Shown here in pieces: positions 38,585-48,076 of a stretch of 64,000 bases of DNA. Source of the DNA: WHSW01 sp963828755 (GTDB lineage Bacteria > Actinomycetota > Thermoleophilia > Solirubrobacterales > 70-9). A program made the translations under genes and the position numbers. The DNA lies in NCBI GenBank assembly GCA_963828755.1, contig CAWHFY010000024.1, forward strand, positions 62,001 through 126,000, read 5' to 3'. Under the pieces are notes generated by a model. It was not told the DNA's origin and searched no databases. It worked only from the letters and a program-made list of their open reading frames with translations. How positions within the stretch are numbered: the stretch's first letter is position 1; every line of letters begins with the position of its first letter.

Positions 38585-41039
38585 ATGCACGCGCCTGCGC
38601 CTCTGGCTTCGCTGGTCGGCCCGCGACTTGCGCAGCCGCTGGGTCCTGGTCGTTGCGATCGCGCTCGTGATCGCGATCGGCACCGGGATCTACTCCGGGC
38701 TCGGCAGCATGGAGAATTGGCGCAAGGCGTCGAACGACGCGAGCTTCGCCGCCCTCAACGCCCACGACCTCGAGATCTCGCTGACGGAGGGCACCTTCGC
38801 CGATCGCGGTGAGCTCGCCCGGATCGCGCAATCGGTGACCGGCCACGACCGGATCGACGCCGCCGAGGAGCGCCTCGTGGCGCCGACCCAGGTCGCGATC
38901 GAGCGTCGCGGCGAGCCGCTGCTGTTGGTCCCCGGCCAGGTCGTCGGCTCGGTCAGCCCGAGCGACGGGCGGGCGATCGACGGCGTCCATGTCGACAGCG
39001 GGCGCGCCCTGACGCCGGCAGACGCCGGTCGACCAACGGCGGTGCTCGAGGCGAGCTTCGCTGCCTCCCACGACCTCCCCGCGCAGGGGAGTATGCGCCT
39101 CGGCGACGGTCGGCGATTGCGGTATGTCGGCGAGGGAACGTCGCCGGAGTACTTCTTGGTCACGCGCCCGGGCGGCGGCGAGTTCGGCGGCGCGGAGGCG
39201 AGCTTCGCCGTCGTCTTCACCTCGCTCGAGACTGCGCAGGACGCCATCGGCGCGCCAGGCGCGGTCAACGACCTCGTCCTCGATCTCGCCCCGGGCGCCG
39301 ACCGGGCGACGGTGGCCGACGAACTCAGCGGCGCGCTCCAGGCGAGCGGCCTCACTGGAACGGTCACCACCCAGGCGGACGAGACCGCTCACCGGATTCT
39401 CTACAAGGACGCCGAAGGCGACCAGCAGCTGTTCAACATCTTCGCCGTGCTGATCCTCGCCGGCGCGGCGCTCGCGACCTTCAACCTGGCGACGCGCATC
39501 GTCGAGGCGCAACGGCGCGAAATCGGGATCGGAATGGCACTCGGCGTCCCGGCCCGCGAGCTCGCGATCAGGCCGCTGCTGCTCGGCGTCCAGATCGCCG
39601 TCGCAGGAGTTATCTTCGGAACGGTGCTCGGTCTCCTCTCGGGAGACCTTTTCCGGGGCGTGCTCGAGGACCTGCTGCCCCTCCCGGTCACCGTGACTCC
39701 GTTCGAGTTCGGCGTCTTCGCACGCGGTGCGTTGCTCGGGCTGTTGCTGCCAATCGTCGCGACGGCGATCCCGGTCTGGCGCGGTGTGCGGCTGACGCCG
39801 ATCGACGCGATCCGGGTTGGGTTCCGCTCAGCGAAGTCCAGTGGGGCCGCTGCACTTGGCACCCGCCTTCACCTGCCGGGATCGACGCTCACTCAGCTGC
39901 CGCTGCGCAACGTCCTGCGCGCCCCGCGTCGGACTCTGATGACGGCGCTCGGAATCGCCGCGGTGGTCACCGTCGTCGTCGCGTTCCTCGGCTTCGTCGA
40001 CTCCTTCCTGGCGACGATCGACCGCAGCGAGACGGAGGTGTCGCAGACGACACCGGACCGCATCGACGTCTCGCTCGAGCGCTTCGAGAGCGAGAACGGG
40101 GTCGCGGTGCGCGCGGTCGAGCGCGCCGATGGCGTCGCGACCGTGCAGCCGTCTCTCGACCTCCCGGTGCGGCTCGAGTCCTCCGAGGACTCGTTCGACG
40201 GCTCGGTCACGCTGCTCGATTTCGATGGGCCGGTCTGGCACCCGACGGTCAGCGAGGGCGTCGCCCCCGGCCCGGGCGAGAGCGGGATCGTGATCGCCGA
40301 GGAGGCCGCCCGCGACCTCGGCGTCGGGATCGGCGACCGGGTCACGCTCGTCCACCCCGTGCGCGCCCCCGGCGGCGGCTTCGCCGAGGCCTCGACCCCA
40401 GTGGAGGTCACGGGGCTGCACCCGAACCCGTTCCGGATCTTCGCGTACGCTGACCGCTCCGCCGCGGCGGCGCTCGGGATGACCGGGCTCACCAACCACC
40501 TCGCGGTCGAACCACGGCCCGGAGCGACGGCGGATCAGCTCGCCCGCGAGCTCTTCGGCACCCCCGGCATCGCCGCCGTCGAGCGAGCCCTGGCGACGAC
40601 GGACTTCGTCCGCGACCGCCTCGACGACTTCATCGGCGTGATCCGACTGACCGTGGGCTTCGCGCTCGCGCTCGCCCTGCTGATCGCCTTCAACTCGACC
40701 AGCATCAGCACCGACGAGCGCGCCAGAGAGAACGCGACCATGCTCGCCTTCGGCGTCCCGGTGCGTGGCGCGGTCGGGCTCGCCGTCGGCGAGAGCCTGA
40801 TCATCGGATTGCTCGGCACGCTGCTCGGAATCGGGGGTGGCCTGCTCGTGATCGGCTGGGTGGTCAATGAGACCCTGCCCGAGACACTGCCGGACCTCGG
40901 CCTCGTGGTCTCGATCAGCGGCGGCTCGATCCTGGTCGCGGCGCTCGTCGGGGTGATCGCGGTCGCGGTCGCGCCGCTGCTGACCGCGCGACGAATCCGT
41001 CGCATGGACCTCCCCTCGACGCTGCGCGTGGTCGAGTGA
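38585..41039 (+). CDS. FtsX-like/MacB-type ABC permease
   Basis: About 815 residues, with an N-terminal TM (VLVVAIALVIAIGTGIYSGLG), a large extracytoplasmic domain, a FtsX core of three TMs (NIFAVLILAGAALATFNLATRI ... EIGIGMALGVPARELAIRPLL), then a second TM (LGIAAVVTVVVAFLGFVDSF), a second soluble domain and a second FtsX core (VGFALALALLIAFNSTSI, ATMLAFGVPVRGAVGL). This duplicated layout is the LolE/YknZ-like or DevC class. ATG 38585 is one base out of frame with the body; deleting one C just after it gives MTRLRLWLRWSARDLRSRW, so I place the start there. With the ATPase gene it forms an exporter or lipoprotein-release system with unknown cargo. Confidence 0.85.
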
Positions 41040-41048
41040 CGACCCGCT

Positions 41049-42152
41049 CTAGCGGCCGACCACCGCGTCGAGCTGGCGCAGCCGCATCGACGCCGGCGCC
41101 CGGGCGACGAGCGCGTTTCGCACTCGGCGGCCGACCGCGGCACCGAGCAGGGCGACCGAGGCGGCGCGGCGCGAGCCTCGCACCAGGGCGGTCGTGCGAC
41201 CGATCCGGCGCCCCTCGTACGCGCCGAGCGCGGCGCGCGGGTCGGGCGCCTCGGCGACCGCCTCACCGAGCGCGACCGCATCCTCGAGCGCCGAGCAGGC
41301 GCCCTGGCCCAGGAACGGAAGCATCGGGTGCGCCGCGTCGCCGAGCACGGTCGCGCGCCCGTCGCCCCAGCGCTTCACCGGCTGGCGGTCATAGAGCCGA
41401 TGGCAGAGGACGTCGGCGGGCGCGGTCGCACCGACAATTGGCGGCAGCGGGTCGGAGAAGTGCGAGAGATGGCGCTCGAGCTCAGCTGGGTCGGCGTCAC
41501 AGCGGCAGGCCACGTACCAGTAGACGAGCCCGCCCGCGAGCGGCAGCAGCCCCGCGACGGTGTCTGTCGCCCACCACTCCCCCGCCGGCACCTCAGCTTC
41601 CCAGGCGGCCAGACCACGGAAGGCGACGATCTCCGAATCGACCGGTTCGCCGTCACCGACCAGGCGCTCGCGGACGATCGAGCGCAGGCCGTCGGCGCCG
41701 ACGATCAGCGCGGGACGCGATTCGGTGCCGTCGGCGAACCGCAGGGTCCCGTCGTCGAGATCGAGGAGACGCGAACCGAGGCGCAGGCTCTCGTCGCCCA
41801 GGCCGGCGAGCAGCGCCGCATGCAGGTCGCCGCGGTTGACGCCGACGAGCGGCGCGCCGTAGCGCGCCGCGATCGCGTCCGGCTCGAACTCGGCGAGCAC
41901 CGAGCCGTCGGCGCGCCGCAGGGCCCCTCCCCCGCGCTGCACCCCGGGCGCCTCGGCCACGTCGCCGAGCCCGAGCGCGCGCAGCGCCCGGACCCCGTTC
42001 GGCCAGATCGACAGCCCGGCGCCGAGCGGGCGGATCTCGTCGGCGGCCTCGTGGACCTCGACCTCGAGCCCGGCGCGCCGCAGCGCGATCGCGGCGGCGA
42101 GGCCGCCGATCCCGCCCCCGATCACTGTGGCGCTGCGCGTCGCGGGGCTCAT
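41049..42152 (-). CDS. FAD-dependent monooxygenase (UbiH/PHBH-like)
   Basis: The 367-residue flavoprotein has the FAD motif GGGIGGLAAAIALRRAGLEVEVHE, the DG motif ALIVGADGLRSIVRE and the FAD-ribityl motif GRATVLGDAAHPMLPFLGQGACSALEDAVAL. This is the single-component class A hydroxylase fold (salicylate or zeaxanthin epoxidase-like). The substrate cannot be read from the sequence. Its ATG overlaps the stop of the upstream membrane protein gene by one base (TGATG), so the two are coupled, and it ends 10 bp from the convergent permease gene. Confidence 0.88.
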   Translation of the reverse strand: MSPATRSATVIGGGIGGLAAAIALRRAGLEVEVHEAADEIRPLGAGLSIWPNGVRALRALGLGDVAEAPGVQRGGGALRRADGSVLAEFEPDAIAARYGAPLVGVNRGDLHAALLAGLGDESLRLGSRLLDLDDGTLRFADGTESRPALIVGADGLRSIVRERLVGDGEPVDSEIVAFRGLAAWEAEVPAGEWWATDTVAGLLPLAGGLVYWYVACRCDADPAELERHLSHFSDPLPPIVGATAPADVLCHRLYDRQPVKRWGDGRATVLGDAAHPMLPFLGQGACSALEDAVALGEAVAEAPDPRAALGAYEGRRIGRTTALVRGSRRAASVALLGAAVGRRVRNALVARAPASMRLRQLDAVVGR

Positions 42153-42909
42153 CAGGCCGCCGGCGCGGGGTCCTCCCGCGAGCGCCCGTCACCGGCCATG
42201 CGGATGATGGCGTAGGCGCAGGATCCGGCGATGACCAGACCGGCCAGCCCGACACCGACCCCGACCCAGATCAACCAGCCGATCTTGACCCCGGCCTCGC
42301 CCTCGACCGCCACCGGCCGGGAGGCGTCGGCGTTCATCGCGACCGCGGTCCAGGTGCCGTTCTCGAGGTCGAAATCGGCGTTTCGCACCCCGGTGCCCTC
42401 GCTCTGGGCGACCCAGAAGTCCTGGGCGGCGGGCTCACCGCGCGGCCGCGATCTGCCCGGAACCTGCGTGTAGACCGGGCCCCGGTCGCGGAAATCATCG
42501 ACCTGCGGTGTGGGGGACGCCGCGCAGGTAAGCGTCGACGTCGCTCTGTGGGCCGATGCCGACGAAGACCGGCTTGCCGCCGACCGATTCGGCGCTGAAG
42601 CGCAGCGTCGCCCCGAGGTCCTCGGAGTTGAATCCGATCGACTCCCGGCCGAGGTCGATCCCGTCCGAGGTGACCGCATAGCCGCGGCTGACCAAGCGCT
42701 CGGTGTCGGTGGTGTAGAAGCCGTCGTCGTCGCGGAGCACGCCATGTGCGATGACGAGCCCGATTCCCCCCAGGGCCATCGCGATCCCGATCAGCCCCCC
42801 GATGCTGACCAGGATGATCCCGATGATCCGGCCAGCACCGCCCTTGCGGGCGGGCGGGGTCGAAGCGCGGTGGCGGCGGCGGGGTCGGGGTGTTCTGAGT
42901 GTTTTCCAT
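42152..42909 (-). CDS. Two-TM membrane protein of unknown function, two frameshifts
   Basis: ATG 42909 gives a Pro-rich cytoplasmic N-terminus (MENTQNTPTPPPPPRFDPAR). After a shift near 42855 a TM segment follows (IIGIILVSIGGLIGIAMALGG). A ~140-residue extracytoplasmic domain reads TTDTERLVSRGYAVTSDGIDLG, KPVFVGIGPQSDVDAYLRGV and, after a shift near 42515, FWVAQSEGTG and WTAVAMNADASRPVAVEGEAG. A second TM (IGWLIWVGVGVGLAGLVIAGS) closes it. This layout is common in actinobacterial genomes as an uncharacterised family. It is coupled to the FAD monooxygenase. Confidence 0.7.
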
Positions 42910-43075
42910 GGTCTTTGCCTTTCGTGCGGCGGCGGGCCGATCACCGGCCCGCCGTCACTCTCTCATCTTCGCGAGCGCCTCAGGCCCTCGCCGGCTCCAC
43001 GTTGGCCGCCGCGGGGATCCCGGGACCGGGCAGCGAGGTCGAACGCGCCGGGCACCTCGCTCTAGGATCGCGGGC

Positions 43076-43961
43076 ATCCAGCCGCGCACCCTCAACCCCG
43101 CGCCCGGCGTGCTCGCCTTCTACGACGGACGGGTCGAGGGATACCGCTTCGCCGACGGTCCGAACTGGGTCGACGACGGAGCCCTCTCGCTCGGGATCGC
43201 GAGCTTCGGGATCGTCGACGGTGACGAGGCGCTCGTCTACGACACCCACGTCTCGGTCGCCCACGCGCGGGCGATCCGTGCCGAGCTCGAGCGGCGTGGC
43301 GTTCGCCGGATCACGGTCGTGCTCAGCCACTGGCACCTCGACCACGTCGCCGGGACCGAGGCGTTCGCCGACTGCGAAGTGATCGCGAACGAGCGCACGG
43401 CCGAGCTGCTCGCCGGCCACCGAACCGAGATCGAGGCCGGCACCAGCTCAGGCCCGCCGCCGATCGACCCGCTCGTGCTGCCGACGCGGACGTTCACCGG
43501 CCGTGAGCGGATCGAGGTCGGCTCGGTCGAGGTCGAGCTGATCCACGCGGAGATCCACAGCGATGACGCCACCGTCCTCTGGCTGCCCGACCAGCGACTG
43601 CTGTTCGCCGGGGACACGATGGAGGACACGGTCACCTATGTGACCGAGCCGGGCCGGCTCGCCGTTCACCGCGAGGAGCTCGACCGGCTCCGCGAGCTCG
43701 GGCCGCAGCGGATCCTCCCCAACCACGGCGAGCCCGCCCTGATCGCCGCCGGCGGCTATCCGATCGGGCTGATCGACGCGACCCAGCAGTACATCGACGC
43801 GCTCTCGCGCCTCGCCGGACGAGCCGGAGCTCGAGACGACGCCGCTGCGCGAGCTCGTCGCCGGACCGCTCGCTGAGGGATGGATCACCTGGTTCGAGCC
43901 CTACGAGGCCGTTCACCGCGAGAACGTCGAGCTCGTCCTCGGGCGCGCGACGCCGGGCTAG
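43076..43961 (+). CDS. MBL-fold metallohydrolase, terminal frameshift, start uncertain
   Basis: The core is VLSHWHLDHVAGTEAF (HxHxDH), IHAEIHSDDATVLWLP (His), LLFAGDTMEDTV (bridging Asp) and LPNHGEP (final His), a complete dinuclear metal site of the lactonase/hydrolase type. A frameshift near 43820 restores LRELVAGPLAEGWITWFEPYEAVHRENVEL and the stop at 43961. The conserved part starts LNPAPGVLAFYDGRVEGYR. No canonical start precedes it closely: the options are ATC 43076, GTG 43109, or an indel. It is convergent with the next gene, 13 bp apart. Confidence 0.78.
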
Positions 43962-43974
43962 ACCCGGGGCGCAC

Positions 43975-45193
43975 TCAGCGGCGGTCGAGCTCGTTCTCGA
44001 CCGCCGGGAGCCGCGCCGAGCGCGGCGCGTCGGCGAACGCGTCGCCCCGTGCCGCGGCGCCGCTCCCCCACCGCGCCGTCACCGGCTCGGCGCTCGCGAG
44101 CAGCTTGCGCCAGCTGCGCGCGTCGAGCAGGCCGGTCGGCTCGAGGCCGACCGAGCCCTGAAACTCGCGCACCGCACGCGAGGTGAGCAGCCCGTACTGG
44201 CCGGAGATCTCCTCGTCGAACCACCCGCCGCCGGCGAGGTACTGCTGCGCCCACACGACCAGGTCGCCGGTGGCGCCGCGGTCGAGCTCCGGATACGTGA
44301 CGCTCGGCCGGTAGCCACGCGCGCGGCCGACGCGGCGTTTGGTCGCGGCCCGGAAGCCACTCGGCGAGGCGTGCTGCCACGACCACCAGGAGACGCCGCC
44401 GAACCCGCTCGCCTTGGCGAGCTGGCGGAAGCGGCGCACGTCGCGCCCGCGAGGGTTCTCGTAGAGCTGACCGATCGGCGCGATCGGCCGGTCGTAGACG
44501 CGGTTGTAGGTGTAGGTCGTCGTTCATCGCCCTGTCGACGCTGGTTCCGATCGCCTTCCAGTAGACCTGCGGCAGGTTGAACTCGGCCGCGCCGGGAGCG
44601 AGGAAGACCGAGTACGGGAACGCCGGGTGGTAGTGCACGTAGGGAAACGCGGCGAGCCCGAGCGGGAAGTCGGCGCCGACCGCGGCCCGCAGGCGCTCGA
44701 TGTAGAGCGTGGCCGAGGCGTAGCGGCCCTCGTACTCGGACTCGGCGTCGATCACCAGGCAGTCGGCGCCGTCGTCGGCCGCCGCGGCGCCGACCCTGGC
44801 CTCGCCCGCGGGGTCGTTGCCATAGACGTACTGCCAAGCGCACACGTTGAGCCCGCGCGACTTCAACTGGCCGACCAGCTCGGGAGTGAACTGGCTCCAG
44901 GTGTCGTCGCCGTCGCCCGCCTTGATGAACACGGTCTCGACGCCGCGCTTGCGCGCCCGGGCGGCGATCCGCGCGGGGCTCCCCCCTTCGGCCTTCGAGA
45001 CGTACCAGATCCACATCCCGTCGCCGCGAAAGGCGACGCCGTCGGCGACCGGCTCGAGCGGCGGCGGGTCCTGCACCGCGGCGCTGCTCGCGGCCGGAAT
45101 CGACGCCCACGCTCCGACCGTCGCGAGCGCCAACAGCAGACGCGCGCGGCGGCGTCGGGGCACGGCTTTCGAGCCGGGTCGCATGCCCTTCAT
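43975..45193 (-). CDS. Secreted TIM-barrel glycosidase-like protein with a peptidoglycan-binding domain, one frameshift
   Basis: ATG 45193 (or 45184) leads to a signal peptide (RARLLLALATVGAWASIPAASSAA). The barrel part reads MWIWYVSKAEGGSPARIAAR, VETVFIKAGDGDDTW, LNVCAWQYVYG, ADCLVIDAESEYEGRY and LGLAAFPYVHYHPAFPYSVFL, and after a shift near 44525 IAPIGQLYENP and GFGGVSWWSWQHA. This resembles GH25/DUF1906-type lysozyme-like barrels, though the family is not certain. A C-terminal PG_binding_1 domain (YPELDRGATGDLVVWAQQYLAGGG ... VREFQGSVGLEPTG) anchors it to the wall. Probable cell-wall hydrolase. Confidence 0.72.
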
Positions 45194-45283
45194 GTTGGCT
45201 TCAACAGCACCGCAGAGCGATCGATGCGCGTCGCCGCGCAAGCCCACGTCCAGCCCAGCCGCGCGTGTGCGAAGGTCCGGGCC

Positions 45284-45709
45284 GTGAGTCCACGCACCGC
45301 GTCGACCCGCACCGCGTCCGCCGCATTGCTCGCGATCGGCGGCCTGCACGTGCTCTGGGCGACCGGGTCGCGCTGGCCGCTGCCCGACCGCGATCAGTTC
45401 GCCGAGACGATCGCCGGCCGCCCGGCCGGTAAGGCGCCCGGCCCCGCGGCCTGCCTGGCGGTCGCCGGTCTGCTCACCACCGCAGCAGCGCTCGTCGCCG
45501 GGCGACCGCGACAGGTCCCGGCCCTGAGCCGCATCGGCTCCGCGGGCGTCGTCACGGTGCTGGGCACACGCGGAGCCCTCGGGCTCGCCGGCCGCACCGA
45601 CCTCGTCTCGCCGGGATCGACCTCGAAGCGGTTTCGCGAGCTCGACCGGCGGATCTACGCGCCCCTTTGCCTGGGGATCGCCGCGCTCGCGGCGCCGGCG
45701 ATCAGCTGA
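45284..45709 (+). CDS. DUF3995 family membrane protein
   Basis: From GTG 45284 the 141 residues show four hydrophobic helices and the family pattern GGLHVLWATGSRWPLPDRDQFAE, PGPAACLAVAGLLTTAA, LGTRGALGLAG and FRELDRRIYAPLCLGIAALAA. An alternative ATG at 45223 would add 20 residues of non-hydrophobic leader. Function unknown. Divergent from the wall-hydrolase gene (91 bp apart), overlapping the convergent DUF72 gene by 8 bp. Confidence 0.8.
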   Translation: MSPRTASTRTASAALLAIGGLHVLWATGSRWPLPDRDQFAETIAGRPAGKAPGPAACLAVAGLLTTAAALVAGRPRQVPALSRIGSAGVVTVLGTRGALGLAGRTDLVSPGSTSKRFRELDRRIYAPLCLGIAALAAPAIS

Positions 45710-46428
45710 GCCCGTCGCGAAGCTGCGCCGCGTTGATCGCCGCCGAGGCCTCGGCCGTGTTGTTGAAGTACACGAGCACCTCGCTGCGCGCTCGCCAGGC
45801 CGCGATCCGGCGCCGCCAGGTCGCAATCTCGGCGGGCGTGTAGTTGCCGCGGCTGCCGCGGTGCATGCGGACGTAGGTCCAGTCGGTCGTCAGCTCGCGC
45901 TTCGAGAACGGGAAATCGGGGTCGTCGGCGATCACCAGCGCGACGCCATGGCCGCGCAGCAGCTCGTAGACACCCGGGACGAACCAGCTCGGGTGCCGCA
46001 GCTCGACCGCGTGGCGCCCCGGGGCGCGCTCGCGGATCACGCTCAGGGCCGCGTCGAGTCGATCGTCATCGCGCTTGAAGCTCGGCGGCAGCTGCCAGAG
46101 GATCGCCTCGAGCTTGCGCGCCTCGGCGAGCGGCTTCACCGACTCGAGGAAGCGCTCGACGTACTTCTCCGGGTTGTTGAGCCGCTTGATGTGGGTGATG
46201 TAGCGGCTGGCCTTGACCGCGAAGCGAAATCCGCGCGGTGTTTCGGCGACCCACGTCTTGACCGCGTCGGCGCTCGGCAGCCGATAGAAGGTGCTGTTGA
46301 CCTCGACCGTGTCGAAGGCGCGCGCGTAGTGGCCGAGCCACTCGCGCTGCGGCATCTTCTCCGGGTAGAAGCTCGCCGCGCCACTCGCGGTACGCCCAGC
46401 CCGCGCAGCCGACCCGGACCGGCTTCAG
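45702..46428 (-). CDS. DUF72 family protein, one frameshift
   Basis: The N-terminus VRVGCAGWAYREWRGE (frame 1) joins FDTVEVNSTFYRLPSADAVKTWV (frame 2) after a shift near 46375. Then come RFAVKASRYITHIKRL, ILWQLPPSFKRDD, HAVELRHPSW and VRMHRGSRGNYTP. This is the TIM-barrel DUF72 family (YecE-like), activity unknown. The start codon is unclear: the gene begins at or within the end of the sigma factor gene, with CTG 46428 overlapping its stop. Confidence 0.82.
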
Positions 46429-47546
46429 TCGAGGCGCTCCGGAAGGCCGAAGTTCCCGAACGCGGCCTGCAGGCGGCTGTTGTCGAACGCCTGCTCGGGC
46501 ATCCGCGCCATCAGCTCGGGATCGGGATCCTCGATCGAGCGGGTGATGAACGCGGTCACGTCGCTGATCTTGTCGCCGCGCAGCGTGAGCACGTTGAGCG
46601 CGAACGGCAGGTAGCAGCCCTCGTCGTCGTCCCAGGCGTAGAAGGCGAGCGCCGGCTGACCGTTGGCCTGCACCGGGAGCGGCTTCCAGCGCCACACTCC
46701 GTTGAGCGGATAGCCGGCCAGGAACTCGCGGAGTTCCTGGTGGCCGCCGTCTGGGCCGCCGAACCAGGTGCTCATCGGCGGCATCGAGAAGCAGGCGTCC
46801 TCGGTCAGCATCGCGACCACGCCGTCGACGTCGCCACGCTGCCAGGCGTCGACGTACTCGTCGACGACCTCGCGCATGCGCTCGTCCCCGAGCGCGCGCC
46901 GGGTCTGCTGCTGGCTTTGCTCGGGAAGGCGGTCCTCGACCGTCTTGCGCGCCCGCTGCAGGGCGCTGTTGACCGAGGCGGTCGTCGTCTCGAGCGTCTC
47001 CGCGCACTCCTTCGCCGAGAAGCCGAGCACCTCGCGCAGGATCAGCGCCGCCCGTTGGTTGGCCGGCAGGTGCTGAAGCGCGGCGACGAACGCGAGCTCC
47101 ACGCTCTCGCGCTGCTCGTAGCGGGCCTCGGGGGCCGCGTAGCCGTCCTCGACCGCGAGCGTCTCGTCGGGGTACGGCTCGACCCAGACCGACTCCACCA
47201 GCGGCTCGCGCGGGCCGGCGTGCGGGTCGGCGGCCGGACCGTAGTCGATCGGCAGCACGCGCTTCGGCCGCTTCGAGATCGCGTTCAGGGAGTTGTTGGT
47301 CGCGATCGTGTACAGCCACGAGCGCAGCGAGCTGCGGCCCTCGAATCGATCGAGCGCCTTCCAAGCGCGCAGCAACGTCTCCTGGAGCGAGTCCTCCGCG
47401 TCGTGGACCGAGCCGAGCATCCGGTAGCAATGCGCGTGAAGCTCGCCGCGGTAGGGCTCGACGAGGCGCGCGAACGCGTCCTCGCTGCCCGCCTGGGCGC
47501 GCTGGAGCAAGTCCTTCTCTTCGATCGGGGGAACCGTCGCGCTCAT
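46425..47546 (-). CDS. ECF-type sigma factor with a C-terminal SnoaL-like domain
   Basis: The 373 residues comprise sigma region 2 (AFARLVEPYRGELHAHCYRML, EDSLQETLLRAWKALDRFEGRSSLRSWLYTIATN) and region 4 (ALQHLPANQRAALILREVLGFSAKECAETLETTTASVNSALQRAR). A SnoaL/NTF2-like domain (EYVDAWQRGDVDGVVAMLTEDACFSMPPMSTWFGG ... RGDKISDVTAF) follows. Sigma factors of this layout (SigG/SigJ/ECF41-like groups) are usually controlled by the NTF2-like domain rather than by a separate anti-sigma factor; none is adjacent. Start ATG 47546. It is divergent from the VOC protein gene, with a 33-bp dyad between them that may be its target or operator. Confidence 0.9.
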   Translation of the reverse strand: MSATVPPIEEKDLLQRAQAGSEDAFARLVEPYRGELHAHCYRMLGSVHDAEDSLQETLLRAWKALDRFEGRSSLRSWLYTIATNNSLNAISKRPKRVLPIDYGPAADPHAGPREPLVESVWVEPYPDETLAVEDGYAAPEARYEQRESVELAFVAALQHLPANQRAALILREVLGFSAKECAETLETTTASVNSALQRARKTVEDRLPEQSQQQTRRALGDERMREVVDEYVDAWQRGDVDGVVAMLTEDACFSMPPMSTWFGGPDGGHQELREFLAGYPLNGVWRWKPLPVQANGQPALAFYAWDDDEGCYLPFALNVLTLRGDKISDVTAFITRSIEDPDPELMARMPEQAFDNSRLQAAFGNFGLPERLD

Positions 47547-47581
47547 CGGTCGGAGATTAAGACACGGCGACCGGCTCGGAT

Positions 47582-47614
47582 CTAATCGGCCACGGATCAT
47601 TACCGACCGATTAG
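47582..47614. promoter_or_regulatory. 33-bp dyad in the divergent sigma/VOC promoter region
   Basis: CTAATCGG and CCGATTAG are perfect 8-bp inverted arms separated by 17 bases, 36 bp upstream of the sigma gene and 31 bp upstream of the VOC gene. The AT-rich arms stand out against the local GC content. This could be an operator shared by both genes; the binding protein is unknown. Confidence 0.5.
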
Positions 47615-47644
47615 TTTGGGCGGGCGGGACGGTCTGAGTGGGTG

Positions 47645-48004
47645 ATGGCGGCGACGCAGCATCCCGTGGTGCACCTTGAGCTCCATACCCACGACCTCGC
47701 CGGGGCATGCGCGTTCTACGCCGAACTGTGCGGTTGGAGCACGGAGCGGATCCAGACCGATGCGGGAACGTATCGGTCGCTCGACCCAGGCGGCGAGATC
47801 AGCGGCGGCGTGGTCGAGTGCGAGACGTCCCACCCGATGTGGCTTCCCTACGTCGAGGTGGCCGACGCCGGGATCGCCGCCGTCCGGGCCGCGGAGCTCG
47901 GGGCCACCGTGCTCCTCAACGCGCGCGAGGGGCCGGCCGGATGGCGTAGCGTCGTCAGCGCTCCGGCGGGCGGCGACCTCGCGTTCTGGCAGCCGAAGCG
48001 CTGA
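47645..48004 (+). CDS. VOC family protein (glyoxalase/bleomycin-resistance fold)
   Basis: A 119-residue single-module VOC protein: VVHLELHTHDLAGACAFYAELCGW opens the first beta-alpha-beta unit, and MWLPYVEVADAGIAAVRAAELGATVLLNAREGPAGWRSVVSAPAGGDLAFWQPKR the second. Only some of the metal ligands are evident, so it may be a binding protein or an enzyme. Start ATG 47645 (the GTG just before it is possible). It reads away from the sigma gene. Confidence 0.82.
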   Translation: MAATQHPVVHLELHTHDLAGACAFYAELCGWSTERIQTDAGTYRSLDPGGEISGGVVECETSHPMWLPYVEVADAGIAAVRAAELGATVLLNAREGPAGWRSVVSAPAGGDLAFWQPKR

Positions 48005-48053
48005 ACTCGAACGGGTGGTCACGGCCGAGGTCGTTGCGTAGTGAGTACGGGGG

Positions 48054-48076
48054 TTTTCACAATCGGCCAGTGAAAA
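48054..48076. promoter_or_regulatory. TTTTCAC-N9-GTGAAAA dyad over the regulator start
   Basis: Perfect 7-bp inverted arms, AT-rich in a GC-rich setting. The right arm contains the candidate GTG start at 48070. If that start is used the dyad covers the translation start; if GTG 48088 is used it lies in the leader. The position suggests an autoregulatory operator for the HTH regulator. It does not match the FNR/NarL consensus I know. Confidence 0.55.

Noticed and set aside
42899..43075. Start of the MBL-fold protein at ATG 42899
   Set aside because: The 59 extra residues overlap the start of the divergent membrane protein gene and have no family similarity; the conserved N-terminus begins near 43076-43109.
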